Below, one piece after another: positions 50,142 to 60,618 of a stretch of 64,000 nucleotides of DNA. Made by a program: the position numbers and the translations under genes. Under the pieces are notes generated by a model. It made no database searches and was not told where the DNA came from. It worked only from the letters and a program-made list of their open reading frames with translations. Location of the stretch: assembly GCF_003014495.1 (NCBI RefSeq), contig NZ_PYGC01000005.1, forward strand, positions 1 through 64,000, read 5' to 3'. Numbering within the stretch: position 1 is the stretch's first letter; each line of letters starts with the position of its first letter. The DNA is from Prolixibacter denitrificans (GTDB lineage: Bacteria; Bacteroidota; Bacteroidia; Bacteroidales; Prolixibacteraceae).

Positions 50142-51410
50142 TTATTTCTTAGGAGATGACTGGCCAGGTTTCCGTCCTTGTCCTCCGGAACGTTTGCCTC
50201 CTCCCTTTCCACCTTTGTGGTAAGGTTTCCTTTGTCCACGGCCTCTTCCCTTAAATTCCCTGGGATTATATTCAGGCGATTCACCCAGTTCAGCAGGAAC
50301 CGGTACTTTGGTCACTTCCCGTTCAATCAGGTTTTCAATTTTTTTGAAGTCGTGCTGGTCCCTATCGGTGATAAAGGTAATTGCCACACCGGAGCGCTGC
50401 GCGCGGGCTGTACGGCCAATGCGGTGCACATAATCCTCGGCATCGTTTGGCACATCGAAGTTCAACACAAGGTCGATGCCTTCGATATCGATTCCACGCG
50501 AAAGAATATCGGTAGCCACCAGAATCTGCGTTTTCTTATTCCGGAAGTTGCGCAAAACTTCTTCTCTTTCGCCCTGATCCAAATCGGAGCTGATACCGTC
50601 GGTACGGAATTTCATCTTCTTCAGCTCCCTCACAATCTGTGTTACATTCGCCTTCCGGGAAGTAAAAATGATGATGCTTTCGAAATCCTCTTTGTCCTTC
50701 AACAGACTGCTGACCAAATGCAATTTCTGAGGCTCATAAGTCATGTAAGCCACCTGCAGAATGTTCTCAGCCGGTTTGGAAATGGCAATATTGACTTCCT
50801 CCGGCTCGCGAAGGATGCTGTTAGCTAATTTGCGGATTTTGGGTGGCATAGTAGCCGAGAAAAGCAAGGTTTGTCTTTCTACCGGCAACTCGCGCACGAT
50901 TCGCATAATATCGTCAAAGAAGCCCATGTCGAGCATCCGGTCGGCTTCATCCAGAATCAGGTGACGAACCGTCGAGAAATCGCCGTAACGCAGATTCATG
51001 TGCGCCAGCAACCGGCCAGGTGTTGCCACAATAATGTCGGCACCTTTTCGCAACGCAACCCGCTGCCGTTCGAAAGCGTTTGCTTCACCGCCACCATAAA
51101 CAGCAATCGATGAAACCGGGCAGAAATAAGAAAAGCCTTCGATTTGCTGATCGATTTGTAACACCAGTTCCCGGGTGGGAGCGATGATGAGTGTATCGAT
51201 TCCTTTGCTGCCTTCGCGGGAAACGCGGTTAAGCACCGGCAACAGATAAGCTGCAGTCTTTCCGGTTCCGGTCTGGGCGCAGGCAATCAGGTCCTTTTCC
51301 TGAAAAATAACCGGCATGGCTAACTCCTGCACGGGCGTGCAATCCTCAAATCCCATGGATTCGAGTCCGTCCATTACTTCCGGTTCAAAATTAAATTCGG
51401 TGAATTTCAA
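50142..51410 (-). CDS. DEAD-box RNA helicase (RhlE type)
   Basis: 422 residues. The Q motif FTEFNFEPEVMDGLESMGFEDCTPVQELAMPVI is followed by Walker A AQTGTGKT, LDEADRMLDMGF with the DEAD box, and SAT (LLFSATMPPKI). The second RecA domain has RGIDIEGIDLV and HRIGRTARA. The C-terminal ~45 residues are rich in Arg/Gly/Lys, a non-specific RNA-binding tail as in RhlE-type helicases. It unwinds short RNA duplexes in RNA metabolism. It is separate from dinB by 80 bases and probably has its own promoter. Confidence 0.95.
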   Translation of the reverse strand: MKFTEFNFEPEVMDGLESMGFEDCTPVQELAMPVIFQEKDLIACAQTGTGKTAAYLLPVLNRVSREGSKGIDTLIIAPTRELVLQIDQQIEGFSYFCPVSSIAVYGGGEANAFERQRVALRKGADIIVATPGRLLAHMNLRYGDFSTVRHLILDEADRMLDMGFFDDIMRIVRELPVERQTLLFSATMPPKIRKLANSILREPEEVNIAISKPAENILQVAYMTYEPQKLHLVSSLLKDKEDFESIIIFTSRKANVTQIVRELKKMKFRTDGISSDLDQGEREEVLRNFRNKKTQILVATDILSRGIDIEGIDLVLNFDVPNDAEDYVHRIGRTARAQRSGVAITFITDRDQHDFKKIENLIEREVTKVPVPAELGESPEYNPREFKGRGRGQRKPYHKGGKGGGKRSGGQGRKPGQSSPKK

Positions 51411-51510
51411 TGTTATTGGGTTTACTGTTTTTTACTTATTTAAACTGAGTTGGGTATCCGTTTCCGGAGAATCTACTCCGGTGTTTTTCATTTTCCTGCT
51501 AAGCTATAAA

Positions 51511-52698
51511 CTATTCGACATAAAGCACTAATCCCTTCAAATATTCTCCTTCCGGATGATAAATATCGATTGGATGATCAGCTGGTTGCGTCAGTTGATG
51601 CAGGATGCGCACCTTCCGTTTCGCGATAGCAGCGCCTGAAAAAACCGCCTGCCGGAACTGGTCCTTGCTCACCGCTTGCGAGCAGGAGAAGGTGAAGACA
51701 ATTCCGCCGGAACGAATCTGCGAAAAAGCCCGCGCATTCAGTTTCTTGTATCCTTGCAAAGCTTGTCGCACCACACGTTGATGCTTCGCAAAAGCGGGCG
51801 GGTCAAGTACAATCAGGTCGTACTTGTCTTTGATGTCTCGCATGAAATCAAATGCGTCGGCTGTAAAAGCCTCGTGCCTTTTGTCGCCCGGAAAATTCAG
51901 TTCCACATTCCGGTTGGTCAATTCAATGGCTTTCGCTGAAGCATCGACTGAATGGACGAGTCGCGCACCACCATTCATGGCATAAAACGAAAAGCCTCCG
52001 GAATAGCAGAACATATTCAGTACATCGCGATCTTTGGCGTAATCGGCCAACAGTTTCCGGTTTTCTCTTTGGTCGACAAAGAATCCGGTTTTCTGTCCGG
52101 TTTCCCAGTCCACTTCGAATTTATTGCCATACTCCATCACTTCCCGGGTGAGCGATTCGCCCCACAGGTAACCATCTTCCGGTTCTACATCCGCTTTGTA
52201 GGGAAGCGTTTTCGCACTTTTATCATAAATAGCTGTTACCCGATCGCCCAGAACGTTCCGGATGGCTTCCGCAATCAACGAACGGTTGAGCCACATGCCC
52301 ACCGAGTGCGCCTGGTAAACCACCGTGCCATTGTAATAGTCGACGATGAGTCCCGGCATACCGTCGCCTTCGCCATGAATGAGCCTGAATACATTGGTAT
52401 CGTCCCGTTCCGTTAATCCGATCTCCTGACGGAGTTTCCATGCCGATGCAATTTTTTCAGTCCAGAAAGCCAAATCAGGAACTTCCTCCTCGAAAGAGAA
52501 AACCCGCACCATGATGGAACCAATCTGGTAGTGTCCAAATCCAAGAAAACGACGCTCGTGATTGTAAACAGCCACCACATCGCCCTCTTCCACCGGACCT
52601 TTTACTTTTTGAATAGCACCTGAAAAAATCCACGGATGAAACCGAAGCAACGATTCATCCTTACCCTTTTTCAGAATGATTTTTGAAAAACCTTGCAT
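51511..52698 (-). CDS. Class I SAM-dependent rRNA methyltransferase (RlmI-like)
   Basis: 395 residues. The N-terminal PUA domain (FSKIILKKGKDESLLRFHPWIFSGAI) is followed by a middle EEHEA-like region. The Rossmann methyltransferase domain has DVLNMFCYSGGFSFYAMNGGA, DASAKAIELTNRNVELN and LIVLDPPAFAK, the last being the catalytic DPPxF motif. Close relatives are RlmI (23S rRNA m5C1962). The residue methylated here is inferred. It is preceded by a 60-base gap to the exonuclease gene. Confidence 0.92.
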   Translation of the reverse strand: MQGFSKIILKKGKDESLLRFHPWIFSGAIQKVKGPVEEGDVVAVYNHERRFLGFGHYQIGSIMVRVFSFEEEVPDLAFWTEKIASAWKLRQEIGLTERDDTNVFRLIHGEGDGMPGLIVDYYNGTVVYQAHSVGMWLNRSLIAEAIRNVLGDRVTAIYDKSAKTLPYKADVEPEDGYLWGESLTREVMEYGNKFEVDWETGQKTGFFVDQRENRKLLADYAKDRDVLNMFCYSGGFSFYAMNGGARLVHSVDASAKAIELTNRNVELNFPGDKRHEAFTADAFDFMRDIKDKYDLIVLDPPAFAKHQRVVRQALQGYKKLNARAFSQIRSGGIVFTFSCSQAVSKDQFRQAVFSGAAIAKRKVRILHQLTQPADHPIDIYHPEGEYLKGLVLYVE

Positions 52699-52758
52699 TT
52701 GCTTTATTGATGGTTAATTAACGATACCGGGAATGAATAAGGTATCGTCCTGTCGGGA

Positions 52759-53367
52759 TCAGATAGCCATCTGACCTTCCATTTCGAGCAGGCGAACATA
52801 TATTTCATACGAAACCCAGGCATCGGTTGCCGCATAAATTTGCTGTGGCACCGTTAAAACCGGAGCTTCCCAGTTAGTCAAACGCTGTGATTTAGAAATA
52901 CGGAATCCCAATACAATACCAGCCAGTTTCTTCAGGCTGAAGTTCTCGATGCCGAAATCCTTGACGTATTCCTGCAATTCGACAAATCCTCCCGGGCGAA
53001 AATGGTTGACATTCTTCAAAATCTTAATATCATCACGAATGGCCGCTCCACTTTTTACAATCTTCGGATTAGCCAGAATATCGGCCAGCCTTTCCGGCAA
53101 ACCGATTTTATTAATCCGGAATAAAAATGCTTTGTCAGAAGTAGAAAGCTGAAGAAGAGCCACCGGATTGGTTTGCCCTTTTTTGAAGGAAGGACGCGTT
53201 TCTGTGTCAAAACCGAGGATGAGCTGCTGCTCCAGATAACGAGCCGCTTCATCCACCTGTTCCAGTGTTTCGACAAGCTGAATCTCTCCCTCAAAATGAC
53301 TCAAAGGCAATTCATTCAGTTCATCTTTCGAAATACACTTATGTAAAACAGTTGTTTCTTCCTTCAT
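52759..53367 (-). CDS. DEDDy 3'-5' exonuclease (RNase D-like)
   Basis: 202 residues with one DEDD-type exonuclease domain and no HRDC domain. Catalytic residues are Asp and Glu in LGFDTETRPSF, Asp in SGAAIRDDIKIL, and Tyr/Asp in IYAATDAWVSYEIY, marking the DEDDy subclass. Likely processes or trims 3' ends of nucleic acid; the precise target is unknown. It is located 14 bases past the DUF5063 gene and probably co-transcribed with it, with recQ further upstream. Confidence 0.92.
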   Translation of the reverse strand: MKEETTVLHKCISKDELNELPLSHFEGEIQLVETLEQVDEAARYLEQQLILGFDTETRPSFKKGQTNPVALLQLSTSDKAFLFRINKIGLPERLADILANPKIVKSGAAIRDDIKILKNVNHFRPGGFVELQEYVKDFGIENFSLKKLAGIVLGFRISKSQRLTNWEAPVLTVPQQIYAATDAWVSYEIYVRLLEMEGQMAI

Positions 53368-53381
53368 AATTAAAAATCTTC

Positions 53382-54014
53382 CTACTCCCCTCTGAAATTC
53401 TTGAATTGCTGTTTCAGAATCCAGTCGGGACTATCAATTTGTTCCTTGTCATCTTTCTTTTCAGCCTCTTTCTTCTTTGCATCTTCCGACAGATCCACAT
53501 CCCCAAAAGTGAGATTGTGCAATGCCCGAAGACCGTTAACAAGCTGCTGGCCCCAATACTCCGCAAAATTGTTACGGCACTCTAATAACGCGTCGTTCAT
53601 CACTTCAACGGTGCCAATGCGATAAGAGAGAATGAAATCCTTCAAATCCTGGTAAATGTCGGCCATATTTTCCGCCAGACTTCCTTCAACAGGACCTTCG
53701 CTGTATTGAATCAACGGATCGAAAACCTCCAGATAGCCGTCGTGTTCGGCAAGCTTCACCTGCAATTTCCGATGCAGGTAGTTGTAGTCTTCCTCTGCAA
53801 CAAACTTTTCCGGCTCATCCTCCAGCATTTCCTCGACTTCCGGAAGCAGAGAAGCTTTCAGGTATAACAACGGAAAAATCTTCTGCATTTTATGCACGAA
53901 ATCCTTCCTGTTAAGATCGTCCATCGTTTCCAGCGTGGCACAATACTCATTGGCCACTGTCACGAACTCGATAACGTTGACTGAATAGACAATATGTGAC
54001 GTTTCCCCTTCCAT
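53382..54014 (-). CDS. DUF5063-domain protein
   Basis: 210 residues, helical and soluble. Start MEGETSHIVYSVNVIEFVTVANEYCATLETM, then FPLLYLKASLLPEVEE and NYLHRKLQVKLAEHDGYLEVFDP, with an acidic-basic tail near DAKKKEAEKKDDKEQIDSPDWILKQQFKNF. This agrees with DUF5063, a Bacteroidota family of unknown function, typically sitting next to the DEDDy exonuclease gene. That repeated pairing suggests a functional link, but no activity is known. Confidence 0.88.
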   Translation of the reverse strand: MEGETSHIVYSVNVIEFVTVANEYCATLETMDDLNRKDFVHKMQKIFPLLYLKASLLPEVEEMLEDEPEKFVAEEDYNYLHRKLQVKLAEHDGYLEVFDPLIQYSEGPVEGSLAENMADIYQDLKDFILSYRIGTVEVMNDALLECRNNFAEYWGQQLVNGLRALHNLTFGDVDLSEDAKKKEAEKKDDKEQIDSPDWILKQQFKNFRGE

Positions 54015-54100
54015 TAGCTGATGAGAGATATTTTTTCTAAATCAGCCACAAAGGTAATATAAAAAAGCGAGAGACCTCAGGAGTTTGCCTTAAGCTTCAG

Positions 54101-56008
54101 TCAGGATTCTCTACAATGTAAACGTCCGTCGGAACCATTTATTATGCTTCCATTATCGAGCATCCAGCGTGTTACGCCCAACACCTGTTTCTCCTTTCCA
54201 TCTACTTCGCGCACCAACTCTTGAATAGCCAGCGGCTGTTCAAGTAGCAATTCGTTTACCTTCCGGGAAATATGTTCGAACTCCGAGCGGGTTACGCCCG
54301 CCTTATGTTCCCGCCGGCAAACATCGCATTCGCCGCATGGTTGCCCATCGGATTGCCCGAAATAATTGAGCAAAACCACGCTCCGGCATTGCTCTTCCTG
54401 AGCAGCATAATCAATGACGGCATCCACCCGTTCGAGAAACCGCTGTTTGCGAATGGCATAATTCTCCGGACTGATTTTGATGCGTTTTTCTTCGATGCGC
54501 TCTTTCGTGAAAATGACCAGCGCACTTTTTCGACGCGGAATGTAGTGAACCACTTTCAATGTATTCAGCCGGCTCAGGTATTCCTTCACCACATCGACCG
54601 TGGTTTTGGCCCGTTGCGCCAGAATTTGCTCATTTACTACCGTGAATTCGCTGAAAACACCTGTATACGAGCGGAGCAGCAACTTGATAAACGCATCGAA
54701 CGAAGCATTGGCGACCTGAAACTTGTATAATTCATCGCGGGTTACCCGGAAAAAAATACGCGACGAATGTTCCAGTTCATCGGTGAATTCGATGTACCCC
54801 TCGCGCTGCAATATTTTCAGACAATGAAAAACCGCCAATGGCTGGAGGTTGAAATTACGCGAAAAGTCAGCCAGGTTAAAATCGAACACGCGTCCTTTTC
54901 CCGTCCCAACAGCTACACTAAAATAATTTCCCAGCGCCTTGTACACACGGCGAATCATGTCCATTTCCGGGAAACTGTCAGTCACTTGCTTGTGCAATCG
55001 CCGTTTGTCGGTTGCATTGAACAGTAAAACAGCCGCTGCCTTTTTTCCGTCACGACCGGCCCGGCCCGCCTCCTGAAAATAAGCCTCCAGCGAATCGGGC
55101 AAATCGACGTGAATCACAAAACGAACATCCGGCTTATCGATGCCCATCCCAAATGCATTGGTCGCTACAATGACCCGCGACTTACCATTCATCCATTCAT
55201 CCTGCTTTCGTGCGCGAATCTCCGGTGCCAGTCCAGCATGATAAAAATCGGCGGAGACACGCTCTCTTCTCAGCAATTCGGTAATCTCCCGGGTTTTCTT
55301 CCTACTGCGAACGTAAACCACACCGCTGCCTTTCGCTTTTTTCACCGATTCGACCAGATAGCCCAGCTTGTCTTCCTTTTGCCGGACCATGTAAACCAGG
55401 TTTTCACGGTAGAAACTCTTTTGCAGGACATTCTTCTCGCGGAACTTCAGCTTATCCTGAATATCATCGACTACATCGGGAGTAGCCGTCGCTGTCAGCG
55501 CCAATATTGGAACCTCCGGGAAATGCTCACGCAAAGAAGCGATGTTCAGATAGGAAGGACGAAAATCATACCCCCACTGCGAGATACAATGCGCTTCATC
55601 CACCGTAATCAGATTCAGGTTCATCCGGTGCAGGTATTCCTGAAACGATGAGCTAACCAACCGTTCGGGCGAGACGTATAGGAATTTGTAATCGCCGTAA
55701 ACCGCGTTCTTCAGAGTTACATCGATCTCTATCGAAGTCATTCCCGAGTAAACGGCCAATGCTTTGATACGGCGCTTTTTCAGATTCTCCACCTGGTCCT
55801 TCATGAGCGCAATTAATGGCGTTACCACCAGGCACAAGCCTTCGTTTGCCATTGAGAAAACCTGGAACGTAATGGACTTTCCTCCTCCGGTAGGCATCAA
55901 TCCCAACGTATCATTCCCCGAGGCAACCGAATGGATGATCTCCTCCTGCAACGGTCGGAAATCATCGTAGCCCCAGTATTTCTTTAATATTTCGTGAAAA
56001 TCGCTCAT
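54101..56008 (-). CDS. recQ: RecQ ATP-dependent DNA helicase
   Basis: 635 residues. DEAH-family motifs: FRPLQEEIIHS, MPTGGGKSITFQ (Walker A), TVDEAHCISQWGYDFRPSY (motif II and the aromatic-rich loop), LTATAT. The second RecA domain has FGMGIDKPDVRFVIHVDLP and EAGRAGRDGK. The zinc-binding region is EEQCRSVVLLNYFGQSDGQPCGECDVCRR, and a winged-helix RQC domain lies between. The HRDC domain is absent or short, as in shorter Bacteroidota RecQ forms. 3'-5' helicase in recombination and repair. A perfect -7 box is 14 bases upstream of the ATG. Confidence 0.95.
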   Translation of the reverse strand: MSDFHEILKKYWGYDDFRPLQEEIIHSVASGNDTLGLMPTGGGKSITFQVFSMANEGLCLVVTPLIALMKDQVENLKKRRIKALAVYSGMTSIEIDVTLKNAVYGDYKFLYVSPERLVSSSFQEYLHRMNLNLITVDEAHCISQWGYDFRPSYLNIASLREHFPEVPILALTATATPDVVDDIQDKLKFREKNVLQKSFYRENLVYMVRQKEDKLGYLVESVKKAKGSGVVYVRSRKKTREITELLRRERVSADFYHAGLAPEIRARKQDEWMNGKSRVIVATNAFGMGIDKPDVRFVIHVDLPDSLEAYFQEAGRAGRDGKKAAAVLLFNATDKRRLHKQVTDSFPEMDMIRRVYKALGNYFSVAVGTGKGRVFDFNLADFSRNFNLQPLAVFHCLKILQREGYIEFTDELEHSSRIFFRVTRDELYKFQVANASFDAFIKLLLRSYTGVFSEFTVVNEQILAQRAKTTVDVVKEYLSRLNTLKVVHYIPRRKSALVIFTKERIEEKRIKISPENYAIRKQRFLERVDAVIDYAAQEEQCRSVVLLNYFGQSDGQPCGECDVCRREHKAGVTRSEFEHISRKVNELLLEQPLAIQELVREVDGKEKQVLGVTRWMLDNGSIINGSDGRLHCRES

Positions 56009-56021
56009 ATGATCAGTTGCA

Positions 56022-56029
56022 CAAATTTA
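56022..56029 (-). promoter_or_regulatory. -7 box upstream of recQ
   Basis: Minus-strand TAAATTTG matches TAnnTTTG exactly but is only 14 bases before the ATG, giving a very short leader. Confidence 0.4.
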
Positions 56030-56142
56030 GGAAATACCCTCATCAAAAACAGAGCAATTCATTTTCTTTCATATCACTGTTGATTTCTAGTCTAAACCTA
56101 CATATCAGATGAAGTACATTTCACACATTTTTCTTATTTTAG

Positions 56143-57648
<1,506 letters not shown>

Positions 57649-57712
57649 TTTCATTTTCGACAACACAAAAAACGACATACTTTTCATTTTTAGCTAAATA
57701 GCCCTTAAGTTC

Positions 57713-59662
57713 ATGTTCAAATCCATTTGCAGTGTACTGCTCCTTCTCCTACTAACGTTAACCGGAATTTCGGCTAATGCCAAAGAGAAACAGGTCATCA
57801 TGACCATTGGCGGAGATAAAATTTACAGCGACGAATTTCTCCGGATGTACCGGAAAAATAACTTAAGTCTTCCTGATTCCCTCCAGAAAACACCACAAGA
57901 GTATCTACAGCTTTTCATCGACTTTAAACTAAAAGTCAGGGCAGCAGAAGCACTCGGAATGGATACGCTCAGTTCCTTTAAACGCGAATTGGCCCGTTAC
58001 CGGGAAGAATCGGCTGCTCCTTACCTTACCGATTCCACCATCGACGAACAGTTAGTACGGACAATGTACCACCGGATGACCACCGAGGTAAAAGCTTCGC
58101 ACATTCTGATAAGGATTCCACGCAATGCCTCCCCGGCCGACACACTGAAAGCATGGAATCAGATCAACGATTTACGTCAGCGGGCCATGAGTGGTGACGA
58201 TTTTGCCAAGTTGGCCCTCAACTATTCACAAGATCCTTCGGCCAGGAACAACAAAGGAGAACTGGGTTATTTCAGTGGCTTCATGATGGTATATCCATTT
58301 GAAAAAGCAGCTTACGAAACGCCGGTGGGACAAATTTCGCCCATCGTTCGCACCCGTTTTGGTTATCACCTGATAAAAGTTGAAGACAAAAGGCCATCGC
58401 CGGGCGAAATGCACGCGGCCCACATCATGTTTTTTGTCCGTCCGGGAAGTAGCCCGGAAGCAGAGGCACAAATCCACGCGAAAGCCGATAGTGTATACAA
58501 AATGCTGCAAAACGGAGCCGACTTTGCTCAACTGGCAAAAAAATACTCCGACGATAAAAAGAGTGGTGCAAATGGTGGCGTGCTCCCCTGGTTCCGTTCC
58601 GGACGAATGATTCCCGAAATTGCTGAAACCGCCTTTGCTCTGAAGAAAGATGGCGACTACTCGAAACCCGTTCGCTCGCCATATGGCTGGCACATTATTA
58701 AAAGACTAGCTGTCAGGCCAGTCCCCACCTTCGATGAATTACGCCCGAAGATTATCGAGAACCTGAAAAAGTCTCCGGAAAGAAACAAGGAAGCCAAAGC
58801 AGCTTTTATCAGGAAATTGAAATCGGAATACACACTCAACGAAAATCCAACTACACAGGAATGGCTTTCTTCATTAAAAGGAAGTACCAAAGATTCACTT
58901 CAGGCGAAAGCCGAACCGATGACAAACAAACCATTGTTCAGCATCAACAAAAAACCTTTCAGCCAGGCTGAATTCATCGATTTCATCCAGCGAAAAGAAC
59001 ACAGCCACAAGCCACTCAAAAAAGAACAAATCGATAATTATTACGACCATTTTAAAGACCAAAGTTTTCTGAATTACGAAGATTCTCAGCTTGAAAAGAA
59101 ATACCCGGATTTCCGGTTATTGGTAAAAGAGTATCACGATGGCCTTCTGTTATTCAACATTACCGACCAAAAAGTCTGGCAAAAAGCAGCAAAGGACACG
59201 ACAGGGCTGAAGGAATTTTATGCAAATCATCGTGAAAATTACCGAACGGAAAGGTATTTCGGCGGGACTGTTTATCTTTGTCCCTCGCATAAAATTGCGA
59301 CTGAGGTTGATAAAATGGTAGAAGCGGGCAAAGACAGTACAATCATCATCCAAAAACTTAAAAACCTTGAAGGATTTTCCCACCAAACGGGAAAATTTAG
59401 AAAGGGAGACAACCCCGCTGTCGATTTTTACATCTTCAATGATAAGGACGCAATAACAGAGGCACAAGCCGGATTAGCTGTATTGCAGGGCAAAGCGCAC
59501 CCCAATGGGTATGAACCGCTAAAAGACGTAAGGGGAACCTGCCTGGCAGACTACCAGGATTACCTTGAAAAACAATGGGTAAAACAGCTGCGGCTGAAAT
59601 ATCCGGTGAAAGTGAAACAGCAGGCGATGAACAAAATTTTGAAGCACACGGCAGAAAAATGA
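57713..59662 (+). CDS. Periplasmic peptidyl-prolyl isomerase with two parvulin domains
   Basis: 649 residues with signal peptide (VLLLLLLTLTGISANA). An N-terminal SurA-like helical part (VIMTIGGDKIYSDEFLRMYRKNN) is followed by two parvulin domains. The first is VKASHILIRIPRN to FGYHLIKVEDKRP; the second runs from AAHIMFFVRPGSS to YGWHIIKRLAVRP. A ~270-residue C-terminal region completes the protein, with the layout of Bacteroidota SurA-type paralogues. It assists folding of outer-membrane proteins. The gene overlaps the following lipoprotein gene by four bases (ATGA), so translation is coupled. Confidence 0.93.
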   Translation: MFKSICSVLLLLLLTLTGISANAKEKQVIMTIGGDKIYSDEFLRMYRKNNLSLPDSLQKTPQEYLQLFIDFKLKVRAAEALGMDTLSSFKRELARYREESAAPYLTDSTIDEQLVRTMYHRMTTEVKASHILIRIPRNASPADTLKAWNQINDLRQRAMSGDDFAKLALNYSQDPSARNNKGELGYFSGFMMVYPFEKAAYETPVGQISPIVRTRFGYHLIKVEDKRPSPGEMHAAHIMFFVRPGSSPEAEAQIHAKADSVYKMLQNGADFAQLAKKYSDDKKSGANGGVLPWFRSGRMIPEIAETAFALKKDGDYSKPVRSPYGWHIIKRLAVRPVPTFDELRPKIIENLKKSPERNKEAKAAFIRKLKSEYTLNENPTTQEWLSSLKGSTKDSLQAKAEPMTNKPLFSINKKPFSQAEFIDFIQRKEHSHKPLKKEQIDNYYDHFKDQSFLNYEDSQLEKKYPDFRLLVKEYHDGLLLFNITDQKVWQKAAKDTTGLKEFYANHRENYRTERYFGGTVYLCPSHKIATEVDKMVEAGKDSTIIIQKLKNLEGFSHQTGKFRKGDNPAVDFYIFNDKDAITEAQAGLAVLQGKAHPNGYEPLKDVRGTCLADYQDYLEKQWVKQLRLKYPVKVKQQAMNKILKHTAEK

Positions 59663-60510
59663 GGAATATATTTTTAGCACTGGCAGGCATAGTGATTCTT
59701 TTTACAGCCTGTCAGAAAGAAAACAAGGGAAACAGGAAAAATGCAGTTGCAAAAGTTGGTGACAAATACCTTTACCGGGAAGATTTAGCCAGTGCCCTGC
59801 CCAACGACATCAACAGCACAGACAGTACACGACTGGCGACCGACTACATTCAACGATGGATTCATCAGGAATTGATTCTGCAAAAGGCGGAAGAAAACCT
59901 GACCCCGGAACAGAAAAATGTGGAACACGAACTGCAGGAATACCGTGCTTCGCTGTTAATCCATAAATACCAGGAAGAATGGGTTCGCCAACGACTCGAC
60001 ACCGTGGTAACAGAAAAAGACATTCGGGATTTTTACGACCATAACCCTGAGAAATTCAACCTCAACCAGGACCTGATTCAGGGAATTTACATGGAAGTTC
60101 CCAAGGAAGTAGACCATTCCAGAGAAATAAAAAAGTGGATGTTGTCCAATAAATCGGAAGACATCTCGGCCTTGGAAGTATTTAGTTTTCAATATGCTAC
60201 CAAATATGACAATTTCTCCGACAAGTGGATGGAATTCAGCCGTATCGAGTCGCGGTTACCGATGGAAATCATAAATACGGACCGCTTTTTGCGACGGAAT
60301 AATTTCATTGAAACCACCGATTCGGTCAGTGCTTATTACGTTGCTATTAAAGATTTTCGCGTAAAAGGGGAAAAAGCTCCGTTCAACTTTGTGAAGGATC
60401 GGATAGAAAACTTAATTTTGAACAGCCGAAAAATGGAGCTAATAAAGGAGCTAGAGAAAAAAATTTACGAAAAAGGGGAAGAAGACAATCTTTTCACCAT
60501 CATGAAATGA
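59659..60510 (+). CDS. SurA-related lipoprotein lacking a clear parvulin domain
   Basis: 283 residues from the ATG that overlaps the upstream stop. Signal peptide with a lipobox (LFTAC near residue 16-20) predicts a lipoprotein. The SurA-like N-terminal helical module is evident (VAKVGDKYLYREDLASALP, then LATDYIQRWIHQELILQKAEENL). The region equivalent to a parvulin domain is degenerate (FYDHNPEKFNLNQDLIQGIYMEV) without the conserved GxLGxF motif. It is therefore likely a chaperone-type subunit without isomerase activity. It lies between two parvulin proteins in one operon. Confidence 0.88.
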   Translation: MRNIFLALAGIVILFTACQKENKGNRKNAVAKVGDKYLYREDLASALPNDINSTDSTRLATDYIQRWIHQELILQKAEENLTPEQKNVEHELQEYRASLLIHKYQEEWVRQRLDTVVTEKDIRDFYDHNPEKFNLNQDLIQGIYMEVPKEVDHSREIKKWMLSNKSEDISALEVFSFQYATKYDNFSDKWMEFSRIESRLPMEIINTDRFLRRNNFIETTDSVSAYYVAIKDFRVKGEKAPFNFVKDRIENLILNSRKMELIKELEKKIYEKGEEDNLFTIMK

Positions 60511-60618
60511 ATATGATTCCCGGAAGCACTTATTGAAATAACGTTTCCCAATCATGCGAATTCCATGTGGCAATTAAAAAGATTAGAAATAAACACAAGA
60601 AATGATAACCATTACGAT